A stretch of 27,697 nt of DNA, from the IMG/VR virus record IMGVR_UViG_3300010883_000320, positions 1 to 27,697 of that record. The stretch is one strand, 5' to 3'. The first letter of the stretch is position 1. Every line of letters begins with the position of its first letter. The position numbers and the translations under genes were made by a program. Below the pieces are notes generated by a model. It ran no database searches, was not told where the DNA came from, and saw only the letters and a list, made by a program, of their open reading frames with translations. Below, one piece after another: positions 6,830-14,582 of the stretch. The stretch is from a virus.

Positions 6830-7109
6830 GGGTTAGTAGTCGCGCCTCGTCGATTGCAATGCTTAGAGAATCCCTGAGCCGAACCGCCCGATTCACCGAG
6901 CACCCCATTCCACAGTTCGGGGTGATGCTCGGGGTCAGGCCGTCGATCTGCCTGACGATGACAGGCGCGTCTTCTTTACTGATCTGTATCCAAATTTCGC
7001 GGCGTTTGCGATATATCTGAGGGCCTGAGCCCACGTTCAGCACTACGCCCTCCTCCATTGTAACTGTTTTCAACTCGCCGCGCCCCCTTGGATGTAAGAG
7101 ACACCCCAT
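6813..7109 (-). CDS. Hypothetical phage protein (98 aa)
   Basis: No family is recognised. The first Met (7109) has GGGAGGAG ten bases ahead but overlaps the previous gene by 40 bases; an internal ATG at 7058, 11 bases after the upstream stop, would give 81 residues (MEEGVVLNVG...) and avoids the Arg-rich leader. I cannot decide between them. The predicted protein has a beta-like first half (VVLNV, EIWIQIS, VIVRQI) and an Asn-Cys-Gly-Met-Gly-Cys turn, then a helical end. It sits between the holin candidate and the phosphoesterase. Confidence 0.5.
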   Translation of the reverse strand: MGCLLHPRGRGELKTVTMEEGVVLNVGSGPQIYRKRREIWIQISKEDAPVIVRQIDGLTPSITPNCGMGCSVNRAVRLRDSLSIAIDEARLLTHAKEL

Positions 7110-7267
7110 GACGCTAGGGCTCCTCCCAGGGCTCCAAAGACTCCGGCAACCCGAATGTATATAGCGATCTGGGCTTCGATTACGGCGACCCGTGGAAGTA
7201 GAGAGGCTAGATCCTCGCGCATCTCCCTCACCATTTCGATTAGCAGGTCTTCTTTTTCGGTGGACAT
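7070..7267 (-). CDS. Small XhlA-like holin or lysis accessory protein
   Basis: From the preferred start ATG 7267 (AAGGG upstream) the product is 65 residues: a charged N-terminal helix with heptad-like Leu/Val (LLIEMVREMREDLASLLPRV), then one membrane segment (about IYIRVAGVFGALGGALASWG). An earlier in-frame ATG at 7297 would add ten residues but has no ribosome site. This helix plus single membrane-span layout is that of XhlA-type lysis proteins, and it lies directly beside the endolysin. It is therefore the best holin candidate. Charge and length fit, but many membrane microproteins look alike. Confidence 0.55.
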   Translation of the reverse strand: MSTEKEDLLIEMVREMREDLASLLPRVAVIEAQIAIYIRVAGVFGALGGALASWGVSYIQGGAAS

Positions 7268-7272
7268 TTCAT

Positions 7273-7857
7273 TCAAGCCCTTAGTCGCTTCTTCCATCCG
7301 GCCGCAAACTTGGCCTTGGCGGGGTTGCGCGCGATCCGCTCAAGGTAATATCCCCACATTTTAGCCGCCAGGCTCGACTCTAGCTGCCGGGGGTCGGTAT
7401 ACCTGATAGCCCGGCGAGTCTCTGGCCCGAATTCGCCGTCAATGGAAACCTGATGACCACAGAAGCCTAACGCCTCTTGCAGCTCAATCAGCGCTTGGCG
7501 TTCGCTTACGTTTATAGCGAACAGAAATAACTTCGTTGCGACCACCAGCGGCATATCGGGAGTTTCGTAAATCTTGACGTTGTAATACTTGACTCGGTAA
7601 AACGATTTAGCGTCACTCCATGACTGAATCCCCTTGAACTCCTCCGGATGGTAGCGACTGGATATGCCCCACTTTGTCGCACCCCCAGGGTCGACTGGGT
7701 CGTCGGCCAAGCCGCCCTCGGCCTCTAGCGTCCGCGCCATTATCCACTCGAACCGCTCATTATCCATGACTTGCACTCCTTTTTTCAGTGGCATTGACTC
7801 GGCAATCGGCAAGCAATAAAGCATCGCGATCGGTATCCATATAACAATTCGCCTCAA
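7273..7857 (-). CDS. GH108-type endolysin (muramidase) with C-terminal peptidoglycan-binding domain
   Basis: The core has the GH108 signature LEAEGGLADDPVDPGGATKW (start of the enzyme domain), with the catalytic Glu of EGG, and after about 70 residues a peptidoglycan-binding repeat (VSIDGEFGPETRRAI). It would cut glycan strands at lysis. Two starts are plausible. ATG 7767 follows a perfect AAGGAG at eight bases and gives a soluble 164-residue enzyme. TTG 7857 follows GAGG at eight bases, three bases after the previous stop, and adds MRR plus a hydrophobic stretch (IVIWIPIAMLYCLPIAES) like a signal or signal-anchor. The longer form could be exported by Sec, as known for signal-anchor-release endolysins, but both readings stand. 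Confidence 0.88.
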   Translation of the reverse strand: MRRIVIWIPIAMLYCLPIAESMPLKKGVQVMDNERFEWIMARTLEAEGGLADDPVDPGGATKWGISSRYHPEEFKGIQSWSDAKSFYRVKYYNVKIYETPDMPLVVATKLFLFAINVSERQALIELQEALGFCGHQVSIDGEFGPETRRAIRYTDPRQLESSLAAKMWGYYLERIARNPAKAKFAAGWKKRLRA

Positions 7858-8262
7858 TTACTGAGCCTCGTTTGTCCGGCGTATCGAGCCGCTACCAGCC
7901 GCCGCCGCGGCGAACAGTCTCACGGCAACAAGGCAGTAAAGGGCGCGCCACTGAGGCATTCCCGATCGCCTAGCGACCGTGTAGAGCGTCCAGTCGGCCT
8001 GGGCGCGAGCCGATGCCGAGAGCTGGCCGTGGCGGATCATTTGATATAACGCGTCATGGACCAGCGAAGCAACCATGAACGTGGGAGTGTCGACCGCGGG
8101 CCCTGACGGTCCATCCCATGCGTAACCGGCCTCAATTGACAATGTGCCGCCGGCTGTCAGCGACAGGAACTGCCCGTGGGACGAGTCAGTGGGCGAGGCT
8201 ATTCCCGTCTCTTCCGTCCACCGCTCGAGGAGTTGGTATTTGTGGCCGCTTGAATACTTCAC
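7858..8262 (-). CDS. DUF1353-like phage protein
   Basis: The 134-residue product starts at GTG, overlapping the previous stop (GTGA). Its middle follows the DUF1353 pattern: a beta turn GYAWDGPSGP, a Leu-Val-His-Asp segment (VASLVHDALYQM) where the family has AxxHDxLY, then a helix with RAQADWTLYTVARRSG and a hydrophobic C-terminal helix. DUF1353 proteins accompany lysis genes of many phages; their biochemical function is not known to me. It stands directly before the endolysin gene. Confidence 0.65.
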   Translation of the reverse strand: MKYSSGHKYQLLERWTEETGIASPTDSSHGQFLSLTAGGTLSIEAGYAWDGPSGPAVDTPTFMVASLVHDALYQMIRHGQLSASARAQADWTLYTVARRSGMPQWRALYCLVAVRLFAAAAAGSGSIRRTNEAQ

Positions 8263-8861
8263 TCCCCTTCGATCTCCATGGAGTCAGACCAGGTGTGTAT
8301 GGATGCGTGTGCAGTAGGTTTGCTCGCTCCCCCGACTACCAAGACCCTCATAACCCCTATCTGACCGGGCTTCAAGGTGAATTCACTAGGGCTGGAAAGG
8401 GCTGAAACCGTAGCCTCTTGCGGGATTCTGGCCTCTGCCGCTTGCAGCGAATCACGAACGAGGCGATCGCCTATCACCCATGCGGCGGCCACCCATGGAC
8501 CTGAGCCCAATAGAGCCGCCCCAACAGGCGCGGCGTATTCACTAACGGCAAACCCGACCCTCTTAACTACCCTTACAATCGTAGCCCTTGCGCCCTTGCG
8601 CGTCACCTCACGGAAGTTCAACAGCGCGGCTCCTGGGTCAGCGACCATCACGCCTTGTGCGACGAGCGCCAATGAGAGCTGGTCTAGGGTAACATCAACC
8701 GGGTCCGACCCTGAGTTCATAAGCCAGCATGTTAATAGGTCGTAACTCTGGCTAACCTGCGCGCCCACCGCGGCAGGCATTTCAGCCTGCCGCGAGCAGT
8801 CAGCAGTAACCCGCGCCTGAGCCACGGTCAACGTCAAAAAAAACAGCAGGGCGCCGATCAC
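8259..8861 (-). CDS. Unknown secreted protein (200 aa)
   Basis: The GTG start overlaps the previous stop (GTGA). The N-terminus is a short signal peptide (GALLFFLTLTVAQA, probable cleavage after Ala-Gln-Ala), followed by a mature domain with Cys 22 and Cys 45 that could form a periplasmic disulfide. Around residues 105-135 there is a Gly/Ala-rich hydrophobic stretch (PVGAALLGSGPWVAAAWVIG). No family is recognised. The location between the tail fibre and lysis genes allows a periplasmic lysis or superinfection role, but that is a guess. Confidence 0.6.
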   Translation of the reverse strand: MIGALLFFLTLTVAQARVTADCSRQAEMPAAVGAQVSQSYDLLTCWLMNSGSDPVDVTLDQLSLALVAQGVMVADPGAALLNFREVTRKGARATIVRVVKRVGFAVSEYAAPVGAALLGSGPWVAAAWVIGDRLVRDSLQAAEARIPQEATVSALSSPSEFTLKPGQIGVMRVLVVGGASKPTAHASIHTWSDSMEIEGE

Positions 8862-9439
8862 GATTGATCGACGTCCCCGAACAAGTGAGGGGGCGTGAAC
8901 GGGTGGCGATCGATAACGGGGATGACATAGCCGTTGCTCACCATGTCGGATTGGTATTTGGCCACGATTAAGTGGGGCGTATTGACGAGCGTGTGGATCG
9001 AAACAGACTCATAATGGGGGAGTGGGACGTCGCCGAAATAGGCCATCCACCCGTATCGCCCTTCGTAAAAGCTCGCGCGGCCCATGCCCCACGCCTCGGT
9101 CGTCTGTTGGGTCAATTCCAGCAGGTAGGGCGAGACGAATTCAGGGACGCCCGCGCGAACAAAATACTTTAGATCCTGCTCGTACGCGGTCTTGGCTATA
9201 CGAAAAGCCAACGATGGATTGGTTTCTTCGTGAAAGTCATTGGAGTCGGGAGCCGGTCCGAAGATTTCGGCGAAGCCTTCAGGCGTGCTCACTTCCGGCT
9301 CCTCCAGCGCCCACGGCGCCTCGGTGGTGAACGGGTTCACGTACCACCACTCACCGCCGCTCTCAACTGGCGCTTGGCGGTAGGGTCCGAACGGGGATTT
9401 CCATTGGTCGGGAACGGTTGGATAAGTTGGTGCAGGCAT
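8858..9439 (-). CDS. Hypothetical protein (193 aa), tail/host-range region
   Basis: The protein is rich in Pro, Trp, Tyr and Glu, with no signal peptide and no repeats; it reads as a compact soluble or structural protein. I do not recognise a family. ATG 9439 is preceded by an imperfect GAGAGA and, 17 bases upstream, by AAGGAG. It is the first gene after the structured gap that follows the hub/fibre gene, so it may be a tail-fibre-related or adsorption protein. The four-base GTGA overlap with the next gene argues for coupled expression. Confidence 0.55.
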   Translation of the reverse strand: MPAPTYPTVPDQWKSPFGPYRQAPVESGGEWWYVNPFTTEAPWALEEPEVSTPEGFAEIFGPAPDSNDFHEETNPSLAFRIAKTAYEQDLKYFVRAGVPEFVSPYLLELTQQTTEAWGMGRASFYEGRYGWMAYFGDVPLPHYESVSIHTLVNTPHLIVAKYQSDMVSNGYVIPVIDRHPFTPPHLFGDVDQS

Positions 9440-9474
9440 TCTCTCTTCAGTGTACTCCTTTTTTGTTATTGGAC

Positions 9475-9531
9475 GGGGCGCCCTCCGCGCGGGGAAGGAG
9501 GAGGGTTCGCGCGGGTAGGGGTGGGCGCCCC
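9475..9531 (-). promoter_or_regulatory. Nested GC-rich hairpin in the gap between hub/fibre gene and next gene
   Basis: Outer arms GGGGCGCCC (9475-9483) and GGGCGCCCC (9523-9531) are exact inverse complements; inside them CCGCGCG (9485-9491) pairs with CGCGCGG (9508-9514), leaving a 16-base loop (9492-9507). In the minus-strand transcript the loop is pyrimidine-rich with CCTCCTCC, complementary to Shine-Dalgarno sequence. There is no U run, so it is not a standard terminator; attenuation or mRNA protection is possible. Confidence 0.5.
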
Positions 9532-9539
9532 TAGTCGTT

Positions 9540-9557
9540 GGCCCCGCGGCGGGGGCC
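9540..9557. promoter_or_regulatory. Short GGCCCC/GGGGCC hairpin after the hub/fibre stop
   Basis: GGCCCC (9540-9545) and GGGGCC (9552-9557) pair over a six-base loop, eight bases beyond the stop of the hub/fibre gene on the minus strand. No U tract follows in the minus direction. It may work with the larger hairpin next to it as a weak terminator or a 3'-end protector. Confidence 0.4.
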
Positions 9558-9564
9558 TGGTTTG

Positions 9565-11346
9565 TTATATGTTTTTGGGGAGCCCTCGGTCTTTGTGTAC
9601 TGGCCCCAAATTAGCTGTAAAATCGTCGCCATTTCCGCTCGTGTCGTCAACCGTCACCACGTCTACTCCATCTGCCAGGTCGTCGCACACGAGATAAATG
9701 AGCTCGTTAAATAGGCCCGTCGTGTTATCGCCGGTTATCCCTGCGGCGTACATCCCCGCCGCCTCGCTGGATGAGATCGCGGCGTTGGTTAATACGACCT
9801 TGTAGATCCACCCGTCCATAGGGTCTCCGCCCGATGACGCCGCGCCGATATCTAAGTAGCCATTGTCGGCGTCAACCGTTCCACTGCCCTTCGTGCCCGT
9901 GACGGACATGTCGCTACCCCCGTCAATATAGACCTCCGTCTGGGTCGACAACAAGGCCGTGGATTGTCTGAAGACGATCACGAAATGGTGTATTTCGCCC
10001 GCCGTGAACGCGGCGTTAGTTGTCGTGATGTCGGTTTCTGTCGATGCGTTGGCCGCTCGAAAACGGATTTTGCCTGCCGTGGTGACCGTAATGGCCCATC
10101 CGTCAGTGTCTGCGGCCGGCCCGCCGCTGGGATCAAGGTAATCGGTCTGAGCCAGGCACGACTCCGCGGCGAATGAATTGAAGAGAACCCAGCCGGAAAT
10201 CGAGAATACGTACGGACTTGTCGCCAGCAGGTCGGCAAAAGCAGTGGAGTAGCCTACGATATGGTCGTTTGTTCCGTCAAATTCGATCCCTGTCACCACG
10301 TCCAGCAGATCCTGGTTGCGGTCATTCGCTGCCTCGAGTTGGCGCGCGTACTGCTCGACCGTGGGCCTCGGGTCGCCAGCGTCAACCGAATAGAGCTGAA
10401 CGCCTGGACGCTCAAATCCGGTCGAAATGCGTGATATGAGCGCGTCTTCCGCGGTGATCCCATAACCACTGTCTGTTATGTTTTGCAGCTGTCCCACCAC
10501 TAGGTCGTCATCGGTTGTTTGGTAACTGAAAATCCGACGATCGCCGCGCAGTGAAATCAACGATTTCGCATACGCTGCAGCCTGAAGGGCGTCGGTCACC
10601 CACGGAAAACTGAACATGGACGTGTAGCTCACCGCCGTTCCAGATGAGCCCTCAACCATGAGCCCTGTCTCGTCGTTGACAGCGCCGTGAACGATCACTC
10701 TCTCAAGAGGTTTGTGCGATGTGTTCCCGACGGATAGGTTCCGAACATCGTCGGTTCCACCTGCTCCCCCGTCGTCTACGTCAAAAGCCGCATCGTTGAC
10801 CGATGGGGTCGCGAAAAAGTGCAAACCCTTATCTGCGTGGTCTACACGCCACCAGGCGCCGGTGCGTAGGGATAAGTCGTCCAGGACCTGTCGGACGGTG
10901 GCGTCCTTGTAGGCCGCCAGAATGTCTTCGCCGTCGCCTGTGATGACGTCAACGTCGGCGTCCAGGGCCGTAATTCCGCCGGGGTCTCCAGCGTCTGAAA
11001 TCACGGCTTGGATAATCTCACGATTATTCCGCGACGGGAATCCGCGATTGATCAAAGGCGTGTGGTTGTCTAGATACCACTCAAGCCCGCGGACCTCCGC
11101 TACGCAGAAAAAGTTAGCGCCATCAAGTCCGCGGACCTCCCTAGTTACTTTAACGATGCGCCCCTCAAAAACCACAGCAGCGCCTTCGAGCACCTGCACG
11201 GTCTTGTCGGTTAGCACGTCAGTGGCAGATGTGGCCGTCCACGTGAACGAGCCTTGCGATTCGCCGCCCAAAGTGAACTCCCACGACGACTCATCAAACA
11301 GCGGCTCGCGCGTCGAGCCGTTGTATTTAACCGTCAGTTCAGCCAT
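9565..11346 (-). CDS. Tail hub/tip protein with C-terminal LamG-like lectin domain
   Basis: The 593-residue protein lies immediately downstream of the tape measure gene, where siphoviruses place distal tail or hub proteins; the two overlap by one base. Residues about 1-345 look like a beta-rich hub part (short strands, a DNREIIQAV-like helix, GVQLYSVDAGDPRPTV). From about 350 on (GIEFDGTNDHIVGYS, ISGWVLFNS, IHHFVIVFRQ, TEVYIDGG, LDIGAASSGGDPMDGWIYKV) the pattern is that of a LamG/concanavalin-like jelly roll, typical of sugar or host-surface binding. I infer a receptor-binding role. The exact domain boundary cannot be fixed by eye. Confidence 0.75.
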   Translation of the reverse strand: MAELTVKYNGSTREPLFDESSWEFTLGGESQGSFTWTATSATDVLTDKTVQVLEGAAVVFEGRIVKVTREVRGLDGANFFCVAEVRGLEWYLDNHTPLINRGFPSRNNREIIQAVISDAGDPGGITALDADVDVITGDGEDILAAYKDATVRQVLDDLSLRTGAWWRVDHADKGLHFFATPSVNDAAFDVDDGGAGGTDDVRNLSVGNTSHKPLERVIVHGAVNDETGLMVEGSSGTAVSYTSMFSFPWVTDALQAAAYAKSLISLRGDRRIFSYQTTDDDLVVGQLQNITDSGYGITAEDALISRISTGFERPGVQLYSVDAGDPRPTVEQYARQLEAANDRNQDLLDVVTGIEFDGTNDHIVGYSTAFADLLATSPYVFSISGWVLFNSFAAESCLAQTDYLDPSGGPAADTDGWAITVTTAGKIRFRAANASTETDITTTNAAFTAGEIHHFVIVFRQSTALLSTQTEVYIDGGSDMSVTGTKGSGTVDADNGYLDIGAASSGGDPMDGWIYKVVLTNAAISSSEAAGMYAAGITGDNTTGLFNELIYLVCDDLADGVDVVTVDDTSGNGDDFTANLGPVHKDRGLPKNI

Positions 11347-14342
11347 TACCTACGCCGCTCTGAGTTGCGCGGCAATCTATTGGGCCTGCTTCGCTTGCCG
11401 CCGCCATTGTCCTTCTCTTGGACCTGTTGCACTGGGTCTGGCGCTGGAGCTGCCGGCATCTGGGCTTCATTGCCCGGCTTTAGGTCGCGGATAGCGCCGC
11501 GGATGTCCCAGAGAGTAGATTTCATGTCGTCTGTGTTCGTCACGATGTAGCTGGTCGATACGGCGACCCGGTCGACGCTCGGGCGGATGGCCCACAACGA
11601 CTCATTCACTTGAGCCGTAGCGCCTACCCCGTACTGCGTCCACTCCAGGATCTTCAAATTCGACGTAACCAGTCCACCGTCTTGGCGCGCGCCCACGTAC
11701 TGCATCGTAAATCTTGTGTTATGCTCGACCGCCTTCAGTTTGTTTGTCATCTCCGCCATTTGGAAGTTGCCTATAATGCTCGAAACGGCAGTGGCGACGT
11801 TCGCTACGGCGCTGACAAGTCCGGTGATCGGGCCGGAGGCAAACCCGCCGGCAGTTGAGGCACCGCTGGCGGCTGCCCCCCCTGCATCCCCCGAAGCGGT
11901 TCCGGCAGCGCCGCCCCACCCGCCACCGCCACCAGGGACACCGGGAACAGGGGCCTTGGATGGGGCGCTCCCCCCTAGCCCTCCGAGTTTCCCTATCTTA
12001 TCACCCAGCCCTGTCGCCTCGGCTGACCACGTTACGAATTGAGCAATAAGTTTGTCAATAACAGGGGCCAGCGACTGAAGTGCGCCCTTTAGCGATAGGT
12101 CGCCCGATATGAGTCCAGTGACTATACTGCCGGCCGCCTCTCCGATGTCTCCGAACTGGGCTAGGGTTTCTACCGCGAAAGTCGCCAGTACCGGCTTCAG
12201 GGTCGCAATCGCGCCGGAAATAGAGAAATCCCCAGTAAGGATTGAATCCACGATGCTTGAGGCCGCCACCCGCAGGCCATCAAAAGCCTCCTTAGCGGCT
12301 TCCGCCGGCGGGGCCGGTAGTTCTAGCGCTAACTGCTCGGTCAGGCCGACTAGCGCAGTGTCTGCCTTCCCTGTCACGTCGGCCAGGTCAATAAGCCCTT
12401 GATTGACAGCAGGGGGCGGTGGCGCCACCGCGATGAAATCGCCCCACGAGCCAGTGGCTAACGCTATATCTTCAGATGTCAAGACCGCCTGCGCCGCAAC
12501 GTCGAAGAGCTCGTCTTGCAAATCCTTCAGGTACTCCGGGCGCGAGTCGGCCTTGAGATCCTTTACCGCTTTCGCGACCTCTCCGACCTTGCCCCCCGTC
12601 GTTCCGCTCTCCGTGCCGAGTGATTCCATTTGCGCGGTCAAGCTCTTGACCGCGGGGGTGGTTACTCTCACCTCTTCAGCTACGTTTTTCGACGCCGTCT
12701 CGAAGTCGTCCATCGACAACGATGCTTTCTGAACCATGCCACTGAGGTCTACGCCAAAGAACTCACCGATGGCCGTGACAGCGCCTTCGACAAACGCCAA
12801 AACCGCATTCAGCTGCCCTTCAACCATGGACTTCATCCCGGCCCATATCTGTTCCCATGACCCATTGATGATCCCATTTGCAATCTCAATAACGGCTTTG
12901 ACCTGCCCCAGGGCTATCTTGAGCACCATCACCACAGCATCAAAAACGACCGAGACGACAAGCTTCAGTGACTTCCAAAAGTCCTCCCACGCCTTCATCA
13001 GCACTCCCCCGCCGGGGCCGCCAAATAGCTCTGCTAGTTCGTCTACGATCGGGCCGAATAGGGCGACCACCTCGTTCCAGCCCTTCATGAATTCATCCTT
13101 AATGCCGACCATAGCGGCCTTCACGCCGGCCAGCAACCCTTCGTCAGAATTCCATGCCGCGCCGATGGCCGAGACGGCATCGGTAGCGCCGCGTACCATC
13201 GTTGTCAGGGCCTCAACAGCGGAGGATGCAATGTCCCCGAAACCTCCGTCCTTGCCGATCGATATAAGCAGCCCCTCCCATGCGGACGACAAGCCCTTGA
13301 CTTTTCCTTTGAGATTATCCCCCATGGTGTCGGCCATGGTTTTAGCGGCTCCGCCGGCTTCGGTTATTTCAGTTGCATACGATCTCAACTGACCTGAGTT
13401 TTCAACGATGATCTTACCGGCAGAAAATGCCTCCTGGCCGAATAGGGCGATCTGCTGCTTCGTAGTTGCGCCGCTAGCAGCTATGTCTTCCATGATGTCG
13501 GCGAATGGGCGCATCTTGTCGCTAGAGTCGGTGACCTCCACGCCCATGGCTTTCAGCGCCTCGGACGCCTCATTTGAGGGCGCTTGGAGTCGCAGCAGTA
13601 TTGACCTGAAGGCCGTACCGGCCATAGATCCGCCGATCATATTATTGGCCAATACGCCTAGGACTGAAGAGGTCTCCTGTATTGATAGCCCGGCGCCCTT
13701 CGCGGGCGCCGCGACCATTGTGAACGCCGCACCCAGCTCCCCTATGTTCGTTTTAGCCGAGCCCGCGGTAAAGGCTAAGGTGTCAGCCACCATTCCGGCT
13801 TGAGACGCATCTAGACCGAAGCCGCGGATTAACCCGGCGGCCTGATCCGCGGCTTGCCCAAGCCCTATCCCCCCCGCCGCCGCAAGGCTTAGGACGCTCG
13901 GCATCGAAGCCATAACCTCAGCTGCGCTGAAGCCTGCGGTGGCTAGCGCTTCCATCGCGCCGGCAGCCTCGGACGCAGAAAACTTAGTGGTACCGCCAAG
14001 CAACGTCGCCTGCGCGGTCAGCTCTTGCATTTTTAACGGGTCCGCGTCTGAAAGTTTGGCCTGAACCGCAGACATCCCGGCCTCGAAATCCGAGAACGCA
14101 GTGAATACAGCCTTGCCGAAACCGACAGCCGCGCCGACGCTGAGCGTGGCAGCCAGCATTGGCCCAAATGATTTAAGCGCGCCGCCGGCGATGCCGGACG
14201 ATGAGCCGATCCCCTTTAGCGCGCCTGATGTCTTTCCTGCGCTTTCCGACAGCCCTTTAAGCTCTTTCTTAGCGTCTCCAACGCCCTCTTTGAGCCCCGA
14301 TACATTCGCTCCGATCTTAACGATGATTCCCTTGAGTGACAT
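11346..14342 (-). CDS. Phage tail tape measure protein (TP901 family)
   Basis: At 998 residues it is the longest gene here and follows the tail assembly chaperones, as in lambda. Residues about 95-290 match the TP901 core: TKFSASEAAGAMEALATAGF, then VLSLAAAGGIGLGQAAD, TNIGELGAAFTMVAAPAKGA, NNMIGGSMAGTAFRS. The N-terminus is coiled and Ala/Lys-rich. A hydrophobic stretch near VVSVVFDAVVMVLKIALG may act on the membrane during DNA ejection, and a low-complexity Gly/Ala/Pro stretch lies around residues 800-850. By the rule of about 0.15 nm per residue, tail length would be near 150 nm (inference). It determines tail length and is ejected with the DNA. Confidence 0.93.
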   Translation of the reverse strand: MSLKGIIVKIGANVSGLKEGVGDAKKELKGLSESAGKTSGALKGIGSSSGIAGGALKSFGPMLAATLSVGAAVGFGKAVFTAFSDFEAGMSAVQAKLSDADPLKMQELTAQATLLGGTTKFSASEAAGAMEALATAGFSAAEVMASMPSVLSLAAAGGIGLGQAADQAAGLIRGFGLDASQAGMVADTLAFTAGSAKTNIGELGAAFTMVAAPAKGAGLSIQETSSVLGVLANNMIGGSMAGTAFRSILLRLQAPSNEASEALKAMGVEVTDSSDKMRPFADIMEDIAASGATTKQQIALFGQEAFSAGKIIVENSGQLRSYATEITEAGGAAKTMADTMGDNLKGKVKGLSSAWEGLLISIGKDGGFGDIASSAVEALTTMVRGATDAVSAIGAAWNSDEGLLAGVKAAMVGIKDEFMKGWNEVVALFGPIVDELAELFGGPGGGVLMKAWEDFWKSLKLVVSVVFDAVVMVLKIALGQVKAVIEIANGIINGSWEQIWAGMKSMVEGQLNAVLAFVEGAVTAIGEFFGVDLSGMVQKASLSMDDFETASKNVAEEVRVTTPAVKSLTAQMESLGTESGTTGGKVGEVAKAVKDLKADSRPEYLKDLQDELFDVAAQAVLTSEDIALATGSWGDFIAVAPPPPAVNQGLIDLADVTGKADTALVGLTEQLALELPAPPAEAAKEAFDGLRVAASSIVDSILTGDFSISGAIATLKPVLATFAVETLAQFGDIGEAAGSIVTGLISGDLSLKGALQSLAPVIDKLIAQFVTWSAEATGLGDKIGKLGGLGGSAPSKAPVPGVPGGGGGWGGAAGTASGDAGGAAASGASTAGGFASGPITGLVSAVANVATAVSSIIGNFQMAEMTNKLKAVEHNTRFTMQYVGARQDGGLVTSNLKILEWTQYGVGATAQVNESLWAIRPSVDRVAVSTSYIVTNTDDMKSTLWDIRGAIRDLKPGNEAQMPAAPAPDPVQQVQEKDNGGGKRSRPNRLPRNSERRR

Positions 14343-14345
14343 AGG

Positions 14346-14582
14346 TTATTGCTCTGTGATTGTGCCGTTTTCGCGAAGCATCTTCAGTCGCGCGTGCAGC
14401 TTGGGGTTCTTCGAGTTTTCGACCGTTGACCCTGGGCCACCCTGTGTTTTCTTGTCTGCATGCTGGAGCATCAATGTCACCCCTACAAAATCGTCGTAAT
14501 CCATCGCCCGGACGTCAGCCGGCGACAGGTTCAAGCGGCAGGCGAGCGCCCAGACGTCGGACTCTGCGTGGCCGGCTTGTAT
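14346..14582 (-). CDS. Tail assembly chaperone, frameshift (T) extension
   Basis: This is the downstream frame made by -1 slippage, not an independent gene. The frame has a stop (TAA) just before the slippery A run and remains open from base 14582 down to 14346, so entry is only through the run 14590-14582. After slippage it adds 78 residues (start IQAGHAESDVWALACRLNL, then SPADVRAMDYDDF), giving a fusion of about 194 residues. A TTG-led reading from 14534 overlapping the first stop would give only 62 residues and cut off the conserved start of the domain. The fusion is the equivalent of lambda GT, which brings tape measure and tail tube proteins together and is absent from the finished tail. 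Confidence 0.85.
   Translation of the reverse strand: MQAGHAESDVWALACRLNLSPADVRAMDYDDFVGVTLMLQHADKKTQGGPGSTVENSKNPKLHARLKMLRENGTITEQ

Noticed and set aside
12736-13392. 218-residue plus-strand ORF inside the tape measure gene
   Set aside because: Antisense shadow of a long, well-supported gene; Ser/Thr/Pro-rich translation without domains.
14346-14534. Independent 62-residue gene with a TTG start
   Set aside because: The same frame is open back to the A9 run, with a stop directly before it; a frameshift extension explains it better than a separate TTG start that removes part of the domain.
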